Shown here: piece by piece, positions 43,967 to 52,403 of the stretch
Position numbering within the stretch: position 1 is the stretch's first letter
Layout of the letters: the number at the start of each line of letters is the position of its first letter
From: JADJPO01 sp963724535
GTDB taxonomy: Bacteria > Actinomycetota > Actinomycetes > Actinomycetales > Kineosporiaceae
Assembly: GCA_963724535.1 (NCBI GenBank)
Contig: CAVRVD010000014.1
Location: 124,001 to 188,000 of the forward strand
Direction: 5' to 3'
Length of the DNA: 64,000 nt
Program-made: the position numbers and the translations under genes
Notes under the pieces: model-generated
Told to the model about the DNA's origin: nothing
Databases searched by the model: none
What the model saw: the letters and a program-made list of their open reading frames with translations, nothing else

Positions 43967-43970
43967 TCCC

Positions 43971-45593
43971 GTGGCTGAGCAGATGCCGCCCGAGGCGTCG
44001 TCCTCCGGTGCGGGGCCCCGACCAGGCGCCGGGCACTCCGGTGTCGACGCGCACTACGCCGAGCTGGCTGCCGCCCGCGCCCGGGCGGGCGCGCCGTCCG
44101 AGGCCGGAGCGGCCAAGCTCGCCGGTCAGGGCAAGCTCGGGGTGCGCGAGCGGATCACGCTGCTGTGCGACGAGGCCAGCTTCGTCGAGGACGGGCTGCT
44201 CGCCAACGCCCCGGCCGCGGCCGGGTCCAGCCAGCCCGGTGCGGGGCTGCCCGCCGACGGGGTGGTCACCGGCCGGGGCCTGGTCGACCGCCGCGCCGTG
44301 ATGGTGATCGCCAACGACCCCACGGTGAAGGCCGGCTCCTGGGGGGCCCGGACCGTGGAGAAGATGGTCCGGGCCACCGAGGCGGCACTGCGCGAGGAGC
44401 TGCCGGTGTTCTGGCTGGTGGACTCGGCAGGTGCCCGGATCACTGATCAGGTCGAGCTGTTTCCCGGCCGGCGCGGGGCGGGACGGATCTTCCACAACCA
44501 GGTGATGCTGTCCGGCAAGGTGCCGCAGATCTGTTGCCTGTTCGGCCCGTCCGCCGCTGGTGGTGCCTACATCCCGGCGTTCTGCGACGTGGTGTTCATG
44601 GTCGACGGCAACGCCTCGATGTACCTGGGCAGCCCGCGGATGGCCGAGATGGTGGTCGGCGAGGTGGTCTCCCTGGAGGAGATGGGCGGTGCCCGGATGC
44701 ACTGCTCTGTCTCCGGGTGCGCCGACAACCTGGCCACCGACGACGCGGATGCGATCGAGCAGGCCCGGTTCTACTTCTCCTACCTGCCCACCAGCTGGCG
44801 CCAGCAGCCGCCCGTCTACGCCGGCGAGCCGCCGGAGCGGGAGCTGACCCGAGGCCTGGTGCCGGATGCCGAGTCGGTGCCCTTCGACGTCCATGACCTC
44901 ATCGAGGCGCTGGTGGACGCCGAGTCGTTCTTCGAGGTCAAGCCGTTGTTCGCCGCCGAGCTCGTGGTCGGCCTCGCCCGGATCGACGGGCGCAGCGTCG
45001 GCGTGCTGGCCAACAACAGCGCGGTCCGGGGCGGGGTGTTGTTCGGCGACTCCGCGGACAAGGCGGCGCGCTTCATCTGGTTGTGCGACGCGTTCAACGT
45101 GCCGCTGGTCTACCTGGCCGACGTGCCCGGATTCATGATCGGTAGCGAGGTGGAGCGGGCGGGCATCATTCGCCATGGCGCGAAGATGATCACTGCGGTG
45201 TCTGAGGCGACGGTGCCGCAGGTGTGTGTGGTCGTCCGGAAGGCCTACGGAGCCGGGTTGTACGCGATGGCGGGGCCGGGGTTCGGGCCGGACGCGACGC
45301 TGGCCCTGCCCAGCGCCCGGATCGCGGTGATGGGTCCGGAGGCCGCGGTGAACGCGGTCTACGCGAACAAGATCGCCCAGATCCCGGACGCCGAGCAGCG
45401 CGCGGCCTACGTGGCACAGCGGCGTAGCGAGTACGAGGAGGACGTCGACCTGTTCCGGCTCGCCGGCGACCTGGTCATCGACTCCGTGGTCGAGCCGGGC
45501 GAGCTGCGCCGCGAGGTCGCCCTACGCCTTGCCTACGCCGCGAACCGGGACCGGGACCTGCCGGTCAAGCGACACGGCGTCCCCCCGGTCTGA
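43971..45593 (+). CDS. Acyl-CoA carboxylase carboxyltransferase (beta) subunit
   Basis: A biotin-dependent carboxyltransferase of about 540 residues with crotonase-fold halves. N-terminal half: VRERITLLCDEASF, VIANDPTVKAGSWG and SAAGGAYIPAFCDVVFMV (acyl-CoA oxyanion region). C-terminal half: VYLADVPGFMIGSEVE, VVVRKAYGAGLYAMAGPGFGPD and LPSARIAVMGPEAAVNAV. With the dehydrogenase and LiuR-like regulator a role in methylcrotonyl- or propionyl-type carboxylation is plausible, though the usual hydratase and lyase genes are absent. GTG 43971 is used; TTG 43959 and ATG 43983 are alternatives. The biotin subunit may be AccA3 about 4 kb away. It ends 62 nt before the first 61-bp element. Confidence 0.9.
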   Translation: MAEQMPPEASSSGAGPRPGAGHSGVDAHYAELAAARARAGAPSEAGAAKLAGQGKLGVRERITLLCDEASFVEDGLLANAPAAAGSSQPGAGLPADGVVTGRGLVDRRAVMVIANDPTVKAGSWGARTVEKMVRATEAALREELPVFWLVDSAGARITDQVELFPGRRGAGRIFHNQVMLSGKVPQICCLFGPSAAGGAYIPAFCDVVFMVDGNASMYLGSPRMAEMVVGEVVSLEEMGGARMHCSVSGCADNLATDDADAIEQARFYFSYLPTSWRQQPPVYAGEPPERELTRGLVPDAESVPFDVHDLIEALVDAESFFEVKPLFAAELVVGLARIDGRSVGVLANNSAVRGGVLFGDSADKAARFIWLCDAFNVPLVYLADVPGFMIGSEVERAGIIRHGAKMITAVSEATVPQVCVVVRKAYGAGLYAMAGPGFGPDATLALPSARIAVMGPEAAVNAVYANKIAQIPDAEQRAAYVAQRRSEYEEDVDLFRLAGDLVIDSVVEPGELRREVALRLAYAANRDRDLPVKRHGVPPV

Positions 45594-45655
45594 TCAGACG
45601 GGTGTGATCGCGGCGGTAGGACGGCCACCGGGCCCTCTGCCGGCCCGTCGTGATC

Positions 45656-45716
45656 CGCCAAAGACCCGAAACGGCTCCGGGGGCTGGCGTGTTGCAGCGT
45701 GTTCGGGTCTTTGGCG
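45656..45716 (+). repeat. 61-bp palindromic element, copy 1
   Basis: Bounded by 13-bp perfect inverted arms, CGCCAAAGACCCG (45656-45668) and CGGGTCTTTGGCG (45704-45716), which in this copy extend to 15 bp. The interior contains GTTGCAGCGTGT. It lies between the convergent carboxyltransferase and DUF559 genes. Compared with copy 2 (inverted), 53 of 61 positions agree. It could end transcription from both sides, but the conserved length and inner sequence point to a dispersed repeat. Confidence 0.85.
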
Positions 45717-45746
45717 CCGAGGCGGCGACAAGAGTGGGATCTGACC

Positions 45747-46655
45747 TCACCCTGTCGGCGGGTCGTCGAGGGCCCGGGCGATGGCCTCGAGGCAGCGTTG
45801 GGTGGCGCTCGGACGGGCGAAGTCGTCCGCAGTGAGCACGTGCACCCGCCAGCCCTCGTCCGTCAGCGACCTGCGCCTGGTCACGTCGTGGCGCCACTGA
45901 CGGCGATCGGAGCGGTGCTGGTCCCCGTCGTACTCGCTGAGGACGCGCCAGCGACGCCAGACGAAGTCGGCGTTGGCCAGCCAGCCCCCGTGGCGGTCGT
46001 ACACATCGGCGTTCAGCTCGGGCTCGGGTAGCCCGTAGGCGAGGAACGCCAGCCGAGCGACCGTCTCCATGGGGGATCGACTGCGCGGGCGCACCAACGG
46101 CAGTGCTTCGCGCAGGGCTCGTGCTCCGGCCCGCCCGGCCCGGAGCTGCACGGCCTGGGACAGCTCACCCAGCCGGACGCCGGTCCACCTGTTGACGACC
46201 GCGTCGCCCAGCACCACCCGTCCCTCGAGCGGGAGCGAGGGTGCCAGATCGCACCACGTGTGCACGGGTCCGACCACGGGTAGGCCGTGGCGGATTACCG
46301 TCCTGCGGGACTCCAGCCCCCGGTGGTGCACCACACCGCGGCGACGGATCGCCGCCAGCTTCGTGGGGCGCACGACGTGCAGTGGCTCGTCCGGACACCA
46401 CGGCTGGTCCGCCGCGAGCCCGAGGAGTCGCACCGCGGTGAGGTGTGAGAACGCCCATGGGTCCGGCAGGGCGACGGCGACCGCTGCCGCCAACTCGATC
46501 AGCCCCTGCGGTGGGACGGCCGTCCGCACGCCGTGGGTGGGCACGCTCAGCTCAGGACTGCGCAACCGGGAGCGACCGACCCCGGCGGCGACCGCCTCAG
46601 CCACCTGGAACGGTCCGTCCCTGAACTGCTCGGGCAGCGGCGTGGAACGGGGCAT
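45747..46655 (-). CDS. AbiEi-like/DUF559 protein
   Basis: A 302-residue protein with an N-terminal AbiEi-type winged-helix-like region (PFQVAEAVAAGVGRSRL, then THGVRTAVPP) and a C-terminal DUF559 domain related to the Vsr restriction-like fold. The DUF559 core is seen in LSEYDGDQHRSDRRQWRHDVTRRRSLTDEGWRVHVLTADDF, with the EYDG and a following Arg/His-rich helix. Such genes are abundant in actinobacteria, usually as orphan copies; biochemical activity is unproven. It is not next to an AbiEii-like toxin. The gene and its flanks are enclosed by two inverted 61-bp elements, 30 nt beyond its stop and 139 nt beyond its start. Confidence 0.8.
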   Translation of the reverse strand: MPRSTPLPEQFRDGPFQVAEAVAAGVGRSRLRSPELSVPTHGVRTAVPPQGLIELAAAVAVALPDPWAFSHLTAVRLLGLAADQPWCPDEPLHVVRPTKLAAIRRRGVVHHRGLESRRTVIRHGLPVVGPVHTWCDLAPSLPLEGRVVLGDAVVNRWTGVRLGELSQAVQLRAGRAGARALREALPLVRPRSRSPMETVARLAFLAYGLPEPELNADVYDRHGGWLANADFVWRRWRVLSEYDGDQHRSDRRQWRHDVTRRRSLTDEGWRVHVLTADDFARPSATQRCLEAIARALDDPPTG

Positions 46656-46793
46656 GCTCCGACCCTGACCGAGGTCGAGGAGTGGATGCGGTGGTGCCGG
46701 ATGAGCTGTGGACGGCCACGCCGTCCACAGCCGCCTGGGTCGCGACGACGAGCTCGATTCGACCGGACACTGCGCCGCCTGCCAGCTTCGGTC

Positions 46794-46854
46794 CGCCAAA
46801 GACCCGGACACGCTGCAACCCGCCGGTACCTGGCGCCCTTTCGGGTCTTTGGCG
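46794..46854 (-). repeat. 61-bp palindromic element, copy 2 (inverted)
   Basis: The same arms occur at 46794-46806 and 46842-46854, enclosing ACACGCTGCAAC. Read on the minus strand, its interior and length match copy 1. It lies 22 nt past the stop of the GGDEF-EAL gene and 139 nt upstream of the DUF559 start. It therefore could also be the transcription terminator of the GGDEF-EAL gene. Confidence 0.85.
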
Positions 46855-46876
46855 ACGCGGGGACAGCTCTTCGGCC

Positions 46877-48220
46877 TCAGCGATCGAGGTCCAGGAAGGC
46901 CAGGAACTGCTGCAGAGGCATCGCGGCGCCGAACAGGATGCCCTGGCCGAAGTCGCAGCCCAGCTCGAGGAGCCGCCGGGCCGTCTCCTCGTCCTCGATG
47001 CCCTCGGCGACCACGGTCATGCCCAGGTCGTGGGCCATCGCCACGGTGTGCCGGACGATGGTCGCCGTCGCCGTCCGGTCCAGATCGTGGATGAAGACCT
47101 GGTCGAGCTTGAGCTCCCCGATCGGCAGGCGGCGCAGGTAGGCCAGGGACGAGTAGCCGGTGCCGAAATCGTCCAGGGCCACCACGACACCGGCTTGCTG
47201 CCAGGCGTGCAGCAGCTCGGCGACGACGTCGGCGTCGGTGAGGAAGACGTCCTCGGTGATCTCGATGCGCAGGGCTCGGGGCGGCAGCCCAGCCTTGGCC
47301 AGGTGCTGCAGGATGTCATCGGTCAGGTCCGGGTCGAGCAGGTCGGACACACTGAGGTTCAGGCTCACCGGCACCTCGTGGCCGCGGCTCCACCACTGTC
47401 GGCAGGCCTGCACGGTGCGGTCCAGCAGGACTTTGGCGATCGGGCGCATGAGGCCGGTCTGGGCAGCCAGGGGTAGAAAGGACGCCGGCAGCAGCACCCC
47501 GTCGTTCGGGTGCCGCCAGCGCGCCAGCGCCTCGGCGCCGTGCACCGCTCGGGTGCGCAGATCGACCTGCGGCTGCAGATGCACCTCGAGGTCTCCTTGT
47601 GCGAGCGCCACCCGCAGCTCTCGGATCGGCGGACGGCGGGTCGCGTGCTCCTGGTCCGGGTCGTAGTGGCTGATTCCGCCGCCGGACTGCTTGGCCCGCA
47701 GCACGGCGACCGCGGCCTGGCTGACCAGGGAGCCCGGATCGCCCCGGGGCAGTCGGCAGGTGGCGATGCCCACGCTGGCGCTGACCCGCACCCGGTCGAT
47801 CACCGTGGTCTCTGCTGGGTCGGTGCCGTCGGCGGGTCCCGGCTCGGCGAACGGGCCGACCTCGACATCGTCCTCGAGCTGGGCAAGCAGCGCCTGCGCC
47901 ACCCGCTCGGCCGCCTCCGGGTCGGCGGCAGGCAGGACTACCGCGAACTCGTCCCCGTCCAGCCGGGCCAGGAACTGGTTGGCACGCAGCGCGGTCCGCA
48001 TCCGGTGCCCGATCCTGGTCAGCACCTGCTCCGCAGCGACGACTCCGAACCGGCTCTCCAGGCTGCTGAACCGGTCGACGTCCACCAGCAGCAGGGCGAT
48101 CCGGTTGGTCCGGCCGAGCTGGGTATCCCCGCCGTCCAGCGTCTGTGCAGCGGACTCGTCGCTCAGCGCGGCGAACAGCTGCTGCCGGCTCGAGTGCCTG
48201 GTCAGCCCATCGTTCGCCAT
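46877..48220 (-). CDS. GGDEF-EAL cyclic di-GMP enzyme
   Basis: A 447-residue cytosolic protein with GGDEF (about 40-195) and EAL (about 210-440) domains and no sensory domain. The GGDEF signature is DGDEF at 88-92, with the first Gly replaced, which lowers confidence in synthase activity. The EAL domain looks competent: HGAEALARW, NLSVSDLLDPD, EITEDV, DDFGTGYSSLAYLR, KLDQVFI and AEGIEDEE. It is probably a phosphodiesterase, perhaps with a regulatory GGDEF. The start ATG 48220 has no strong ribosome site; the longer frame adds nothing. The gene ends close to the second 61-bp element. Confidence 0.88.
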   Translation of the reverse strand: MANDGLTRHSSRQQLFAALSDESAAQTLDGGDTQLGRTNRIALLLVDVDRFSSLESRFGVVAAEQVLTRIGHRMRTALRANQFLARLDGDEFAVVLPAADPEAAERVAQALLAQLEDDVEVGPFAEPGPADGTDPAETTVIDRVRVSASVGIATCRLPRGDPGSLVSQAAVAVLRAKQSGGGISHYDPDQEHATRRPPIRELRVALAQGDLEVHLQPQVDLRTRAVHGAEALARWRHPNDGVLLPASFLPLAAQTGLMRPIAKVLLDRTVQACRQWWSRGHEVPVSLNLSVSDLLDPDLTDDILQHLAKAGLPPRALRIEITEDVFLTDADVVAELLHAWQQAGVVVALDDFGTGYSSLAYLRRLPIGELKLDQVFIHDLDRTATATIVRHTVAMAHDLGMTVVAEGIEDEETARRLLELGCDFGQGILFGAAMPLQQFLAFLDLDR

Positions 48221-48338
48221 GGGCAGCAGTGTCCCCGGAGCCGGCCACGCCGTTCAACCGGAGCGGACGGAATGGACCGAACGGCGCAAACCTCGCGATG
48301 ACCGGAGCGTGTCCGTGATCGGCCGGGTCGAGGCGCCC

Positions 48339-49037
48339 TCACACCCGGCGACGCCACAGCCCCGGCCAGAACAGCCCGAGGCGGCGGACCAGGTCACGCA
48401 GCAGCGGGACCGACACCCCGACCACCCCGTGATGATCACCGTCGACGCCGCGGACGAATGCGGCACCCAGACCGTCGACGGTGAAGGCGCCGGCCACGCC
48501 CAGCGGCTCACCGGTGGCCAGATAGGCCTCGATCTCGTCGTCGTCGACGTCGGCGAAACGCACCGTCGTCGAGCAGACCGCTCCAACGGCGGCGAGGTCG
48601 GGAGTGAGCCGGATCAATCGGTGGCCGGTGTGCAACACCCCCGTCCGCCCGCGCATCCGCCGCCAGCGTGAGCGCGCCTCGTCGGCGTCGGCGGGCTTGC
48701 CGTGCACCTCGGCGTCCAGCTCCAGCAGGGAGTCGCAGCCGAGCACCAGGACGACGGGGTCCGGTCCCGCCGACCCGGTGATGGCCGGGTGGTCCGGCAC
48801 CACGAGCCGGCCCGCGACGTCCTCGGCCTTGGCCCGGGCCAGCAGCTGGACGGCGTCCGCCGCGGTGTCGGGCCGGTGCCGGGAGGTCACCGCATCCTCG
48901 TCGACCCCGGAGACCACCACCTCCGGGTCGAGCCCGGCCGCGACCAGGGTGGCCCGGCGGGCCGGCGACGCGCTGGCCAGGACTAGCCGGACGGATTGCT
49001 GCCGGGTGTTCAGGTCGGTGGTCGGGTCGGTCGGCAC
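48339..49037 (-). CDS. maf: Maf-family nucleoside-triphosphate pyrophosphatase
   Basis: A 232-residue Maf protein that hydrolyses non-canonical or excess NTPs to NMPs (dTTP/UTP or m7GTP type). The N-terminal SASPARRATLVAAGLD motif includes the conserved Ser/Arg, VLGCDSLLELD contains the catalytic Asp, and HTGHRLI, with a later GAFTVDGLGA, belong to the fold. GTG 49037 is the start. It is about 26 residues longer than E. coli Maf because of an insertion around residues 75-105. In M. tuberculosis maf is next to sseA and accD5; here the synteny is partial. Confidence 0.9.
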   Translation of the reverse strand: MPTDPTTDLNTRQQSVRLVLASASPARRATLVAAGLDPEVVVSGVDEDAVTSRHRPDTAADAVQLLARAKAEDVAGRLVVPDHPAITGSAGPDPVVLVLGCDSLLELDAEVHGKPADADEARSRWRRMRGRTGVLHTGHRLIRLTPDLAAVGAVCSTTVRFADVDDDEIEAYLATGEPLGVAGAFTVDGLGAAFVRGVDGDHHGVVGVSVPLLRDLVRRLGLFWPGLWRRRV

Positions 49038-49085
49038 GGCCGTTCAGGCTAGCCGAGTCCGCGCGGACGGCAGCAGGATGTCCGG

Positions 49086-50441
49086 ATGGTCACCGAGCCG
49101 ATCGTGAACCCGCCGCGCTACCTCGACCTGATGGCCGACGGGACGCTGAAACAGGTCAACCCGTTCAGCGGTACCCAGGTGTGGACCGTGCCCGGACGCG
49201 GCAACCGGCCGCTCGGCATGCCGGTCCCGCAGCCGAGTCCGCTCCCGGAGGAGGACCGGAACCGGTTGTGTGCGTTCTGTTCCGAGCGTTACCTGGAGAC
49301 CCCGCCGGAGAAGGACCGGGTGCTGCACGTCGGGGGTGCGGCGACCGCCGTCACCGGCGTGACCGCGGCCACCGTCAGCGACTCGGTCGCCGAGTTCCGA
49401 CGGATCCCGAACCTGTTCGAGATCATCTCCTACGACTACTGGCAGCAGAACTACGGTCACGGGCTGGGGGAGCGGCAGCGGGCGCTGCGCGATGCCTACC
49501 TCGCCGCACCCGGCGGCCGTGGGCACCTGTTGACCCTGGTCGCCACCCGGCTGCGGGCAGCGGGCGCGGACCACGACGACCTCACCGAGGCCGAGCAGCT
49601 GGGCGTGGCCGATGCGTTCTTCGGTGGCAGCCACGACGTCGTGGTTGCTCGGCGCCACGTGGTGGACGACGCTCGCTACGTCGAGCAGCTGGCCGGCTCC
49701 GGGACCCTCACCCCCGACGAGCACCACACCTACATCGACTACACCGTGCGCTCGCTGCGAGAGGTGTACCAGGCCAACCGCTACGTCCGGTACGTGGCGG
49801 TGTTCCAGAACTGGCTGCGTCCGGCCGGCGCCTCCTTCGACCACCTGCACAAGCAGCTGGTCGGCATCGACGAGCGCGGAGTCAGTAGCGAGCTGGAGCT
49901 GCAGCGGGTGCGGGCCAACCCGAACCTGTACAACGAGGTGGCCGTCAACTACGCCGGCTACCACAACCTCGTGGTCGCCGAGAACGACCACGCGGTGGCC
50001 ACCGCCGGGTTCGGGCATCGCTTCCCCGCGCTGGAGGTGTTCTCCAAGAGCGCGCGGAGCCAGCCGTGGAACCACTCGGCCGAGGAGATCCGGGCGATGT
50101 CGGACCTGATCCATGCCTGCCACGCGGCCACCGGTCCCGACGTGCCGTGCAACGAGGAGTGGCACCACAAGCCGCCGGACGTGGACCTGCCGATGCCCTG
50201 GCGGGTGATGCTGAAGTGGCGGGTCTCGACCCTGGCCGGGTTCGAGGGTGGCACGAAGATCTACCTGAACACGATCTCCCCGCAGCAGGTCCGGGACCGG
50301 GTCGTGGATCGGCTGTTCCGGCTCAAGGAGCAGGGGCGGATCGCGCCGATGCGGATCGCCTTCGAGTGTGAGTGCCGACCCAACTGCCTGATGTACAACC
50401 CGACCGTACGGCTCGGCACCAGCACTGATCCCGACTTCTGA
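49086..50441 (+). CDS. DUF4921 protein (GalT/HIT-like superfamily)
   Basis: A 451-residue protein resembling galactose-1-phosphate uridylyltransferase. The HIT-type motif is FDHLHKQLVG with His residues spaced as in HxHxQ, and a probable zinc site is CAFCSERY near residue 59. The C-terminus contains a second Cys-rich patch (ECECRPNCLMY). Early motif VNPFSGTQVWTVPGRGNRP fits DUF4921. No sugar-nucleotide substrate has been shown for this group. ATG 49086 lies 48 nt from the divergent maf start, so the two share a promoter region. Confidence 0.82.
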   Translation: MVTEPIVNPPRYLDLMADGTLKQVNPFSGTQVWTVPGRGNRPLGMPVPQPSPLPEEDRNRLCAFCSERYLETPPEKDRVLHVGGAATAVTGVTAATVSDSVAEFRRIPNLFEIISYDYWQQNYGHGLGERQRALRDAYLAAPGGRGHLLTLVATRLRAAGADHDDLTEAEQLGVADAFFGGSHDVVVARRHVVDDARYVEQLAGSGTLTPDEHHTYIDYTVRSLREVYQANRYVRYVAVFQNWLRPAGASFDHLHKQLVGIDERGVSSELELQRVRANPNLYNEVAVNYAGYHNLVVAENDHAVATAGFGHRFPALEVFSKSARSQPWNHSAEEIRAMSDLIHACHAATGPDVPCNEEWHHKPPDVDLPMPWRVMLKWRVSTLAGFEGGTKIYLNTISPQQVRDRVVDRLFRLKEQGRIAPMRIAFECECRPNCLMYNPTVRLGTSTDPDF

Positions 50442-50469
50442 GCCCGATGCCGGAGCCCCGCTGTCGCAG

Positions 50470-52281
50470 CTAGCGGTACATGTCCTCGATCAGGTCGGCG
50501 TAGTGCTTCAGGACCACGGCCCGCTTGATCTTCAGGCTCGGAGTGAGCTCACCGGAGTCGATGTCCAGCTCGCGCGGCAGGATCCGGAACTGCTTGATCG
50601 TCTCCCAGCGGTTCAGTCCGGCGTTCACCGCGTCCACGGCATCCTGCACCTGCTTCTGGATCTGCGGGTGCGAGGGCACCTTCTCGAGCGGCACGTCGTG
50701 CTCCGCCCCCCAGGCGGTCCCGGCGTCGGCGTCGACGGCGATCAACGCGGAGGGGAACTTGCGCCCGTCTGCGATCACGACCACCTGGCCGATCAACGGG
50801 CTGGCGGCCTTGAGCGAACCCTCGATGGCGCTCGGCGCGATGTACTTCCCGCCGCTGGTCTTGGCCAGGTCCTTCTTCCGGTCGGTGATCCTCAGCTCCC
50901 CGTCGGGGCCGATCTCGCCGACGTCACCGGTGTGTAGCCAGCCGTCCTCGGTGAGCACCTCGGCGGTCTGCTCAGGCAGGTTGCGGTAGCCGCGCATCAC
51001 GCCACCGCCGCGCAGCAGGATCTCGCCGTCCTCGGCGATCTTGACCTCGCACCCAGCCAGCGGCTGGCCGACGCTGCCGATCCGGACGCCGCCGGGCCGG
51101 TTCACCGCGGAGGCGCCGGTGCCCTCGGTCATGCCGTAGCCCTCCAGGATCGGCAACCCCGCCGCCGCGAACCACTCGGCGATCTCGGGGGCCAGCGCCG
51201 CACTGCCGGAGACCAGGGAACGCAGGTTGCCACCGAGTCGCTGGCGGATCTTGACAAAGACCAGCCGGTCGGCCACTACCCGCTGCAGGGCCAGGTGCGG
51301 CGGGACCGACTGGCCGCCCTGCTCGCGGCGCACGCACTCCAGGCCGACCCCGAAGGCCCAGTCGAAGATCTTCGCCTTCGGTCCGCCCTCGCCCTGGGCG
51401 GTGGAGGTCACCCGGGCGTGGACCTTCTCGAAGATCCGGGGCGCGGCGGCCATCAGGGTGGGCTGGATCTCGGCGAGGTTCTCGACGATCTTGTCGATCC
51501 GGCCGTCGACGGCGGTCGGGAAGCCGACCCAGTACTGGGCGGCCAACAGGAGCTTGCCGAACACGTGCGACAGCGGCAGCCAGAGGAAGTGCAGATCCTC
51601 GGCGGAGACCACCCCAGTCTTCTCCACCGCCTCCCCGAGGTAGACCCAGTTGGCGTGGGTGAGCTCGACGCCCTTCGGGCGCCCCGTCGTCCCCGACGTG
51701 TAGATCAGGGTGGCCAGGTGGTCGGGAGTCAGCTGGGCCACGGCGTCGTCCACGGCGGAGGGGTGCTCGGTCAGGTGGGCCCGCCCACGTTCGGCCAGGG
51801 CCTGCCAGCTCATCACCCAACCGTCGTGCCAGGTGCCGTCGGCCCCCGGCTCACCCAGGCCGTCGACGTCGACGACCACGACGTTGCGCAGGTCAGGAAG
51901 CGACTCGCGGGTCTGGAGCAGCTTGCTCAGCTGGGCGGCGTCCTCGACCACGGCGACCACGCACGCGGCGTCGCCGATGATGTAGGCGACGTCCGCAGTC
52001 TGGGTGGTCGGGTACACCGAAGTGGTCGCGCAGCCGGCCAGCAGCACGGCGAGGTCGGCGAGGATCCACTCCAGCCGGGTGGTGCAGGCGATAGCGACCC
52101 GGTCCTCCAGCTGGACCCCGAGGCTCAGCAGCCCGCCGGCCAGGTCTCGCACCTGGGCATCGGTCTCCCGCCAGGTGATGCTCCGCCAGCCCGTAGCGCT
52201 CGGGGACCGGAACGCCTCGGCGTCGGGCTGTACGGCGACCCGGTCAATGAAGACGGCGGCCAGGGACTGGGGCTGCGACAT
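50470..52281 (-). CDS. Long-chain acyl-CoA synthetase (FadD15-like)
   Basis: A 603-residue ATP-dependent acyl-CoA ligase of the adenylate-forming family. Motifs are LIYTSGTTGRPKG (P-loop, near residue 180), LPLSHVFGK, YGMTEGTGAS (A5), GWLHTGDVGEI, RITDRKKDLAKTSGGKYI and the hinge/C-terminal lysine region LTPSLKIKRAVV. ATG 52281 follows a GAGGAG site. It activates fatty acids in the membrane periphery for beta-oxidation or lipid synthesis. Opposite DUF4921 in orientation and convergent with it across 28 nt. Confidence 0.93.
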   Translation of the reverse strand: MSQPQSLAAVFIDRVAVQPDAEAFRSPSATGWRSITWRETDAQVRDLAGGLLSLGVQLEDRVAIACTTRLEWILADLAVLLAGCATTSVYPTTQTADVAYIIGDAACVVAVVEDAAQLSKLLQTRESLPDLRNVVVVDVDGLGEPGADGTWHDGWVMSWQALAERGRAHLTEHPSAVDDAVAQLTPDHLATLIYTSGTTGRPKGVELTHANWVYLGEAVEKTGVVSAEDLHFLWLPLSHVFGKLLLAAQYWVGFPTAVDGRIDKIVENLAEIQPTLMAAAPRIFEKVHARVTSTAQGEGGPKAKIFDWAFGVGLECVRREQGGQSVPPHLALQRVVADRLVFVKIRQRLGGNLRSLVSGSAALAPEIAEWFAAAGLPILEGYGMTEGTGASAVNRPGGVRIGSVGQPLAGCEVKIAEDGEILLRGGGVMRGYRNLPEQTAEVLTEDGWLHTGDVGEIGPDGELRITDRKKDLAKTSGGKYIAPSAIEGSLKAASPLIGQVVVIADGRKFPSALIAVDADAGTAWGAEHDVPLEKVPSHPQIQKQVQDAVDAVNAGLNRWETIKQFRILPRELDIDSGELTPSLKIKRAVVLKHYADLIEDMYR

Positions 52282-52403
52282 GCTCGGCTCCTCGTCGGCA
52301 AGGGATGTCCCTATCATGGCCGCTGACCTGGTCGGACGCCATCGGCTGCGCTGGTCGTGTCTGACTTGTCACCTCTGATCCGCCTCCTTGGCCTACTGCC
52401 GGA

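Noticed and set aside
45594..46876. Reading the hairpin-flanked DUF559 region as a transposon
   Set aside because: No transposase, no obvious target-site duplication, and both elements could also act as terminators for neighbouring genes; it is kept as a finding, not annotated as a mobile element.
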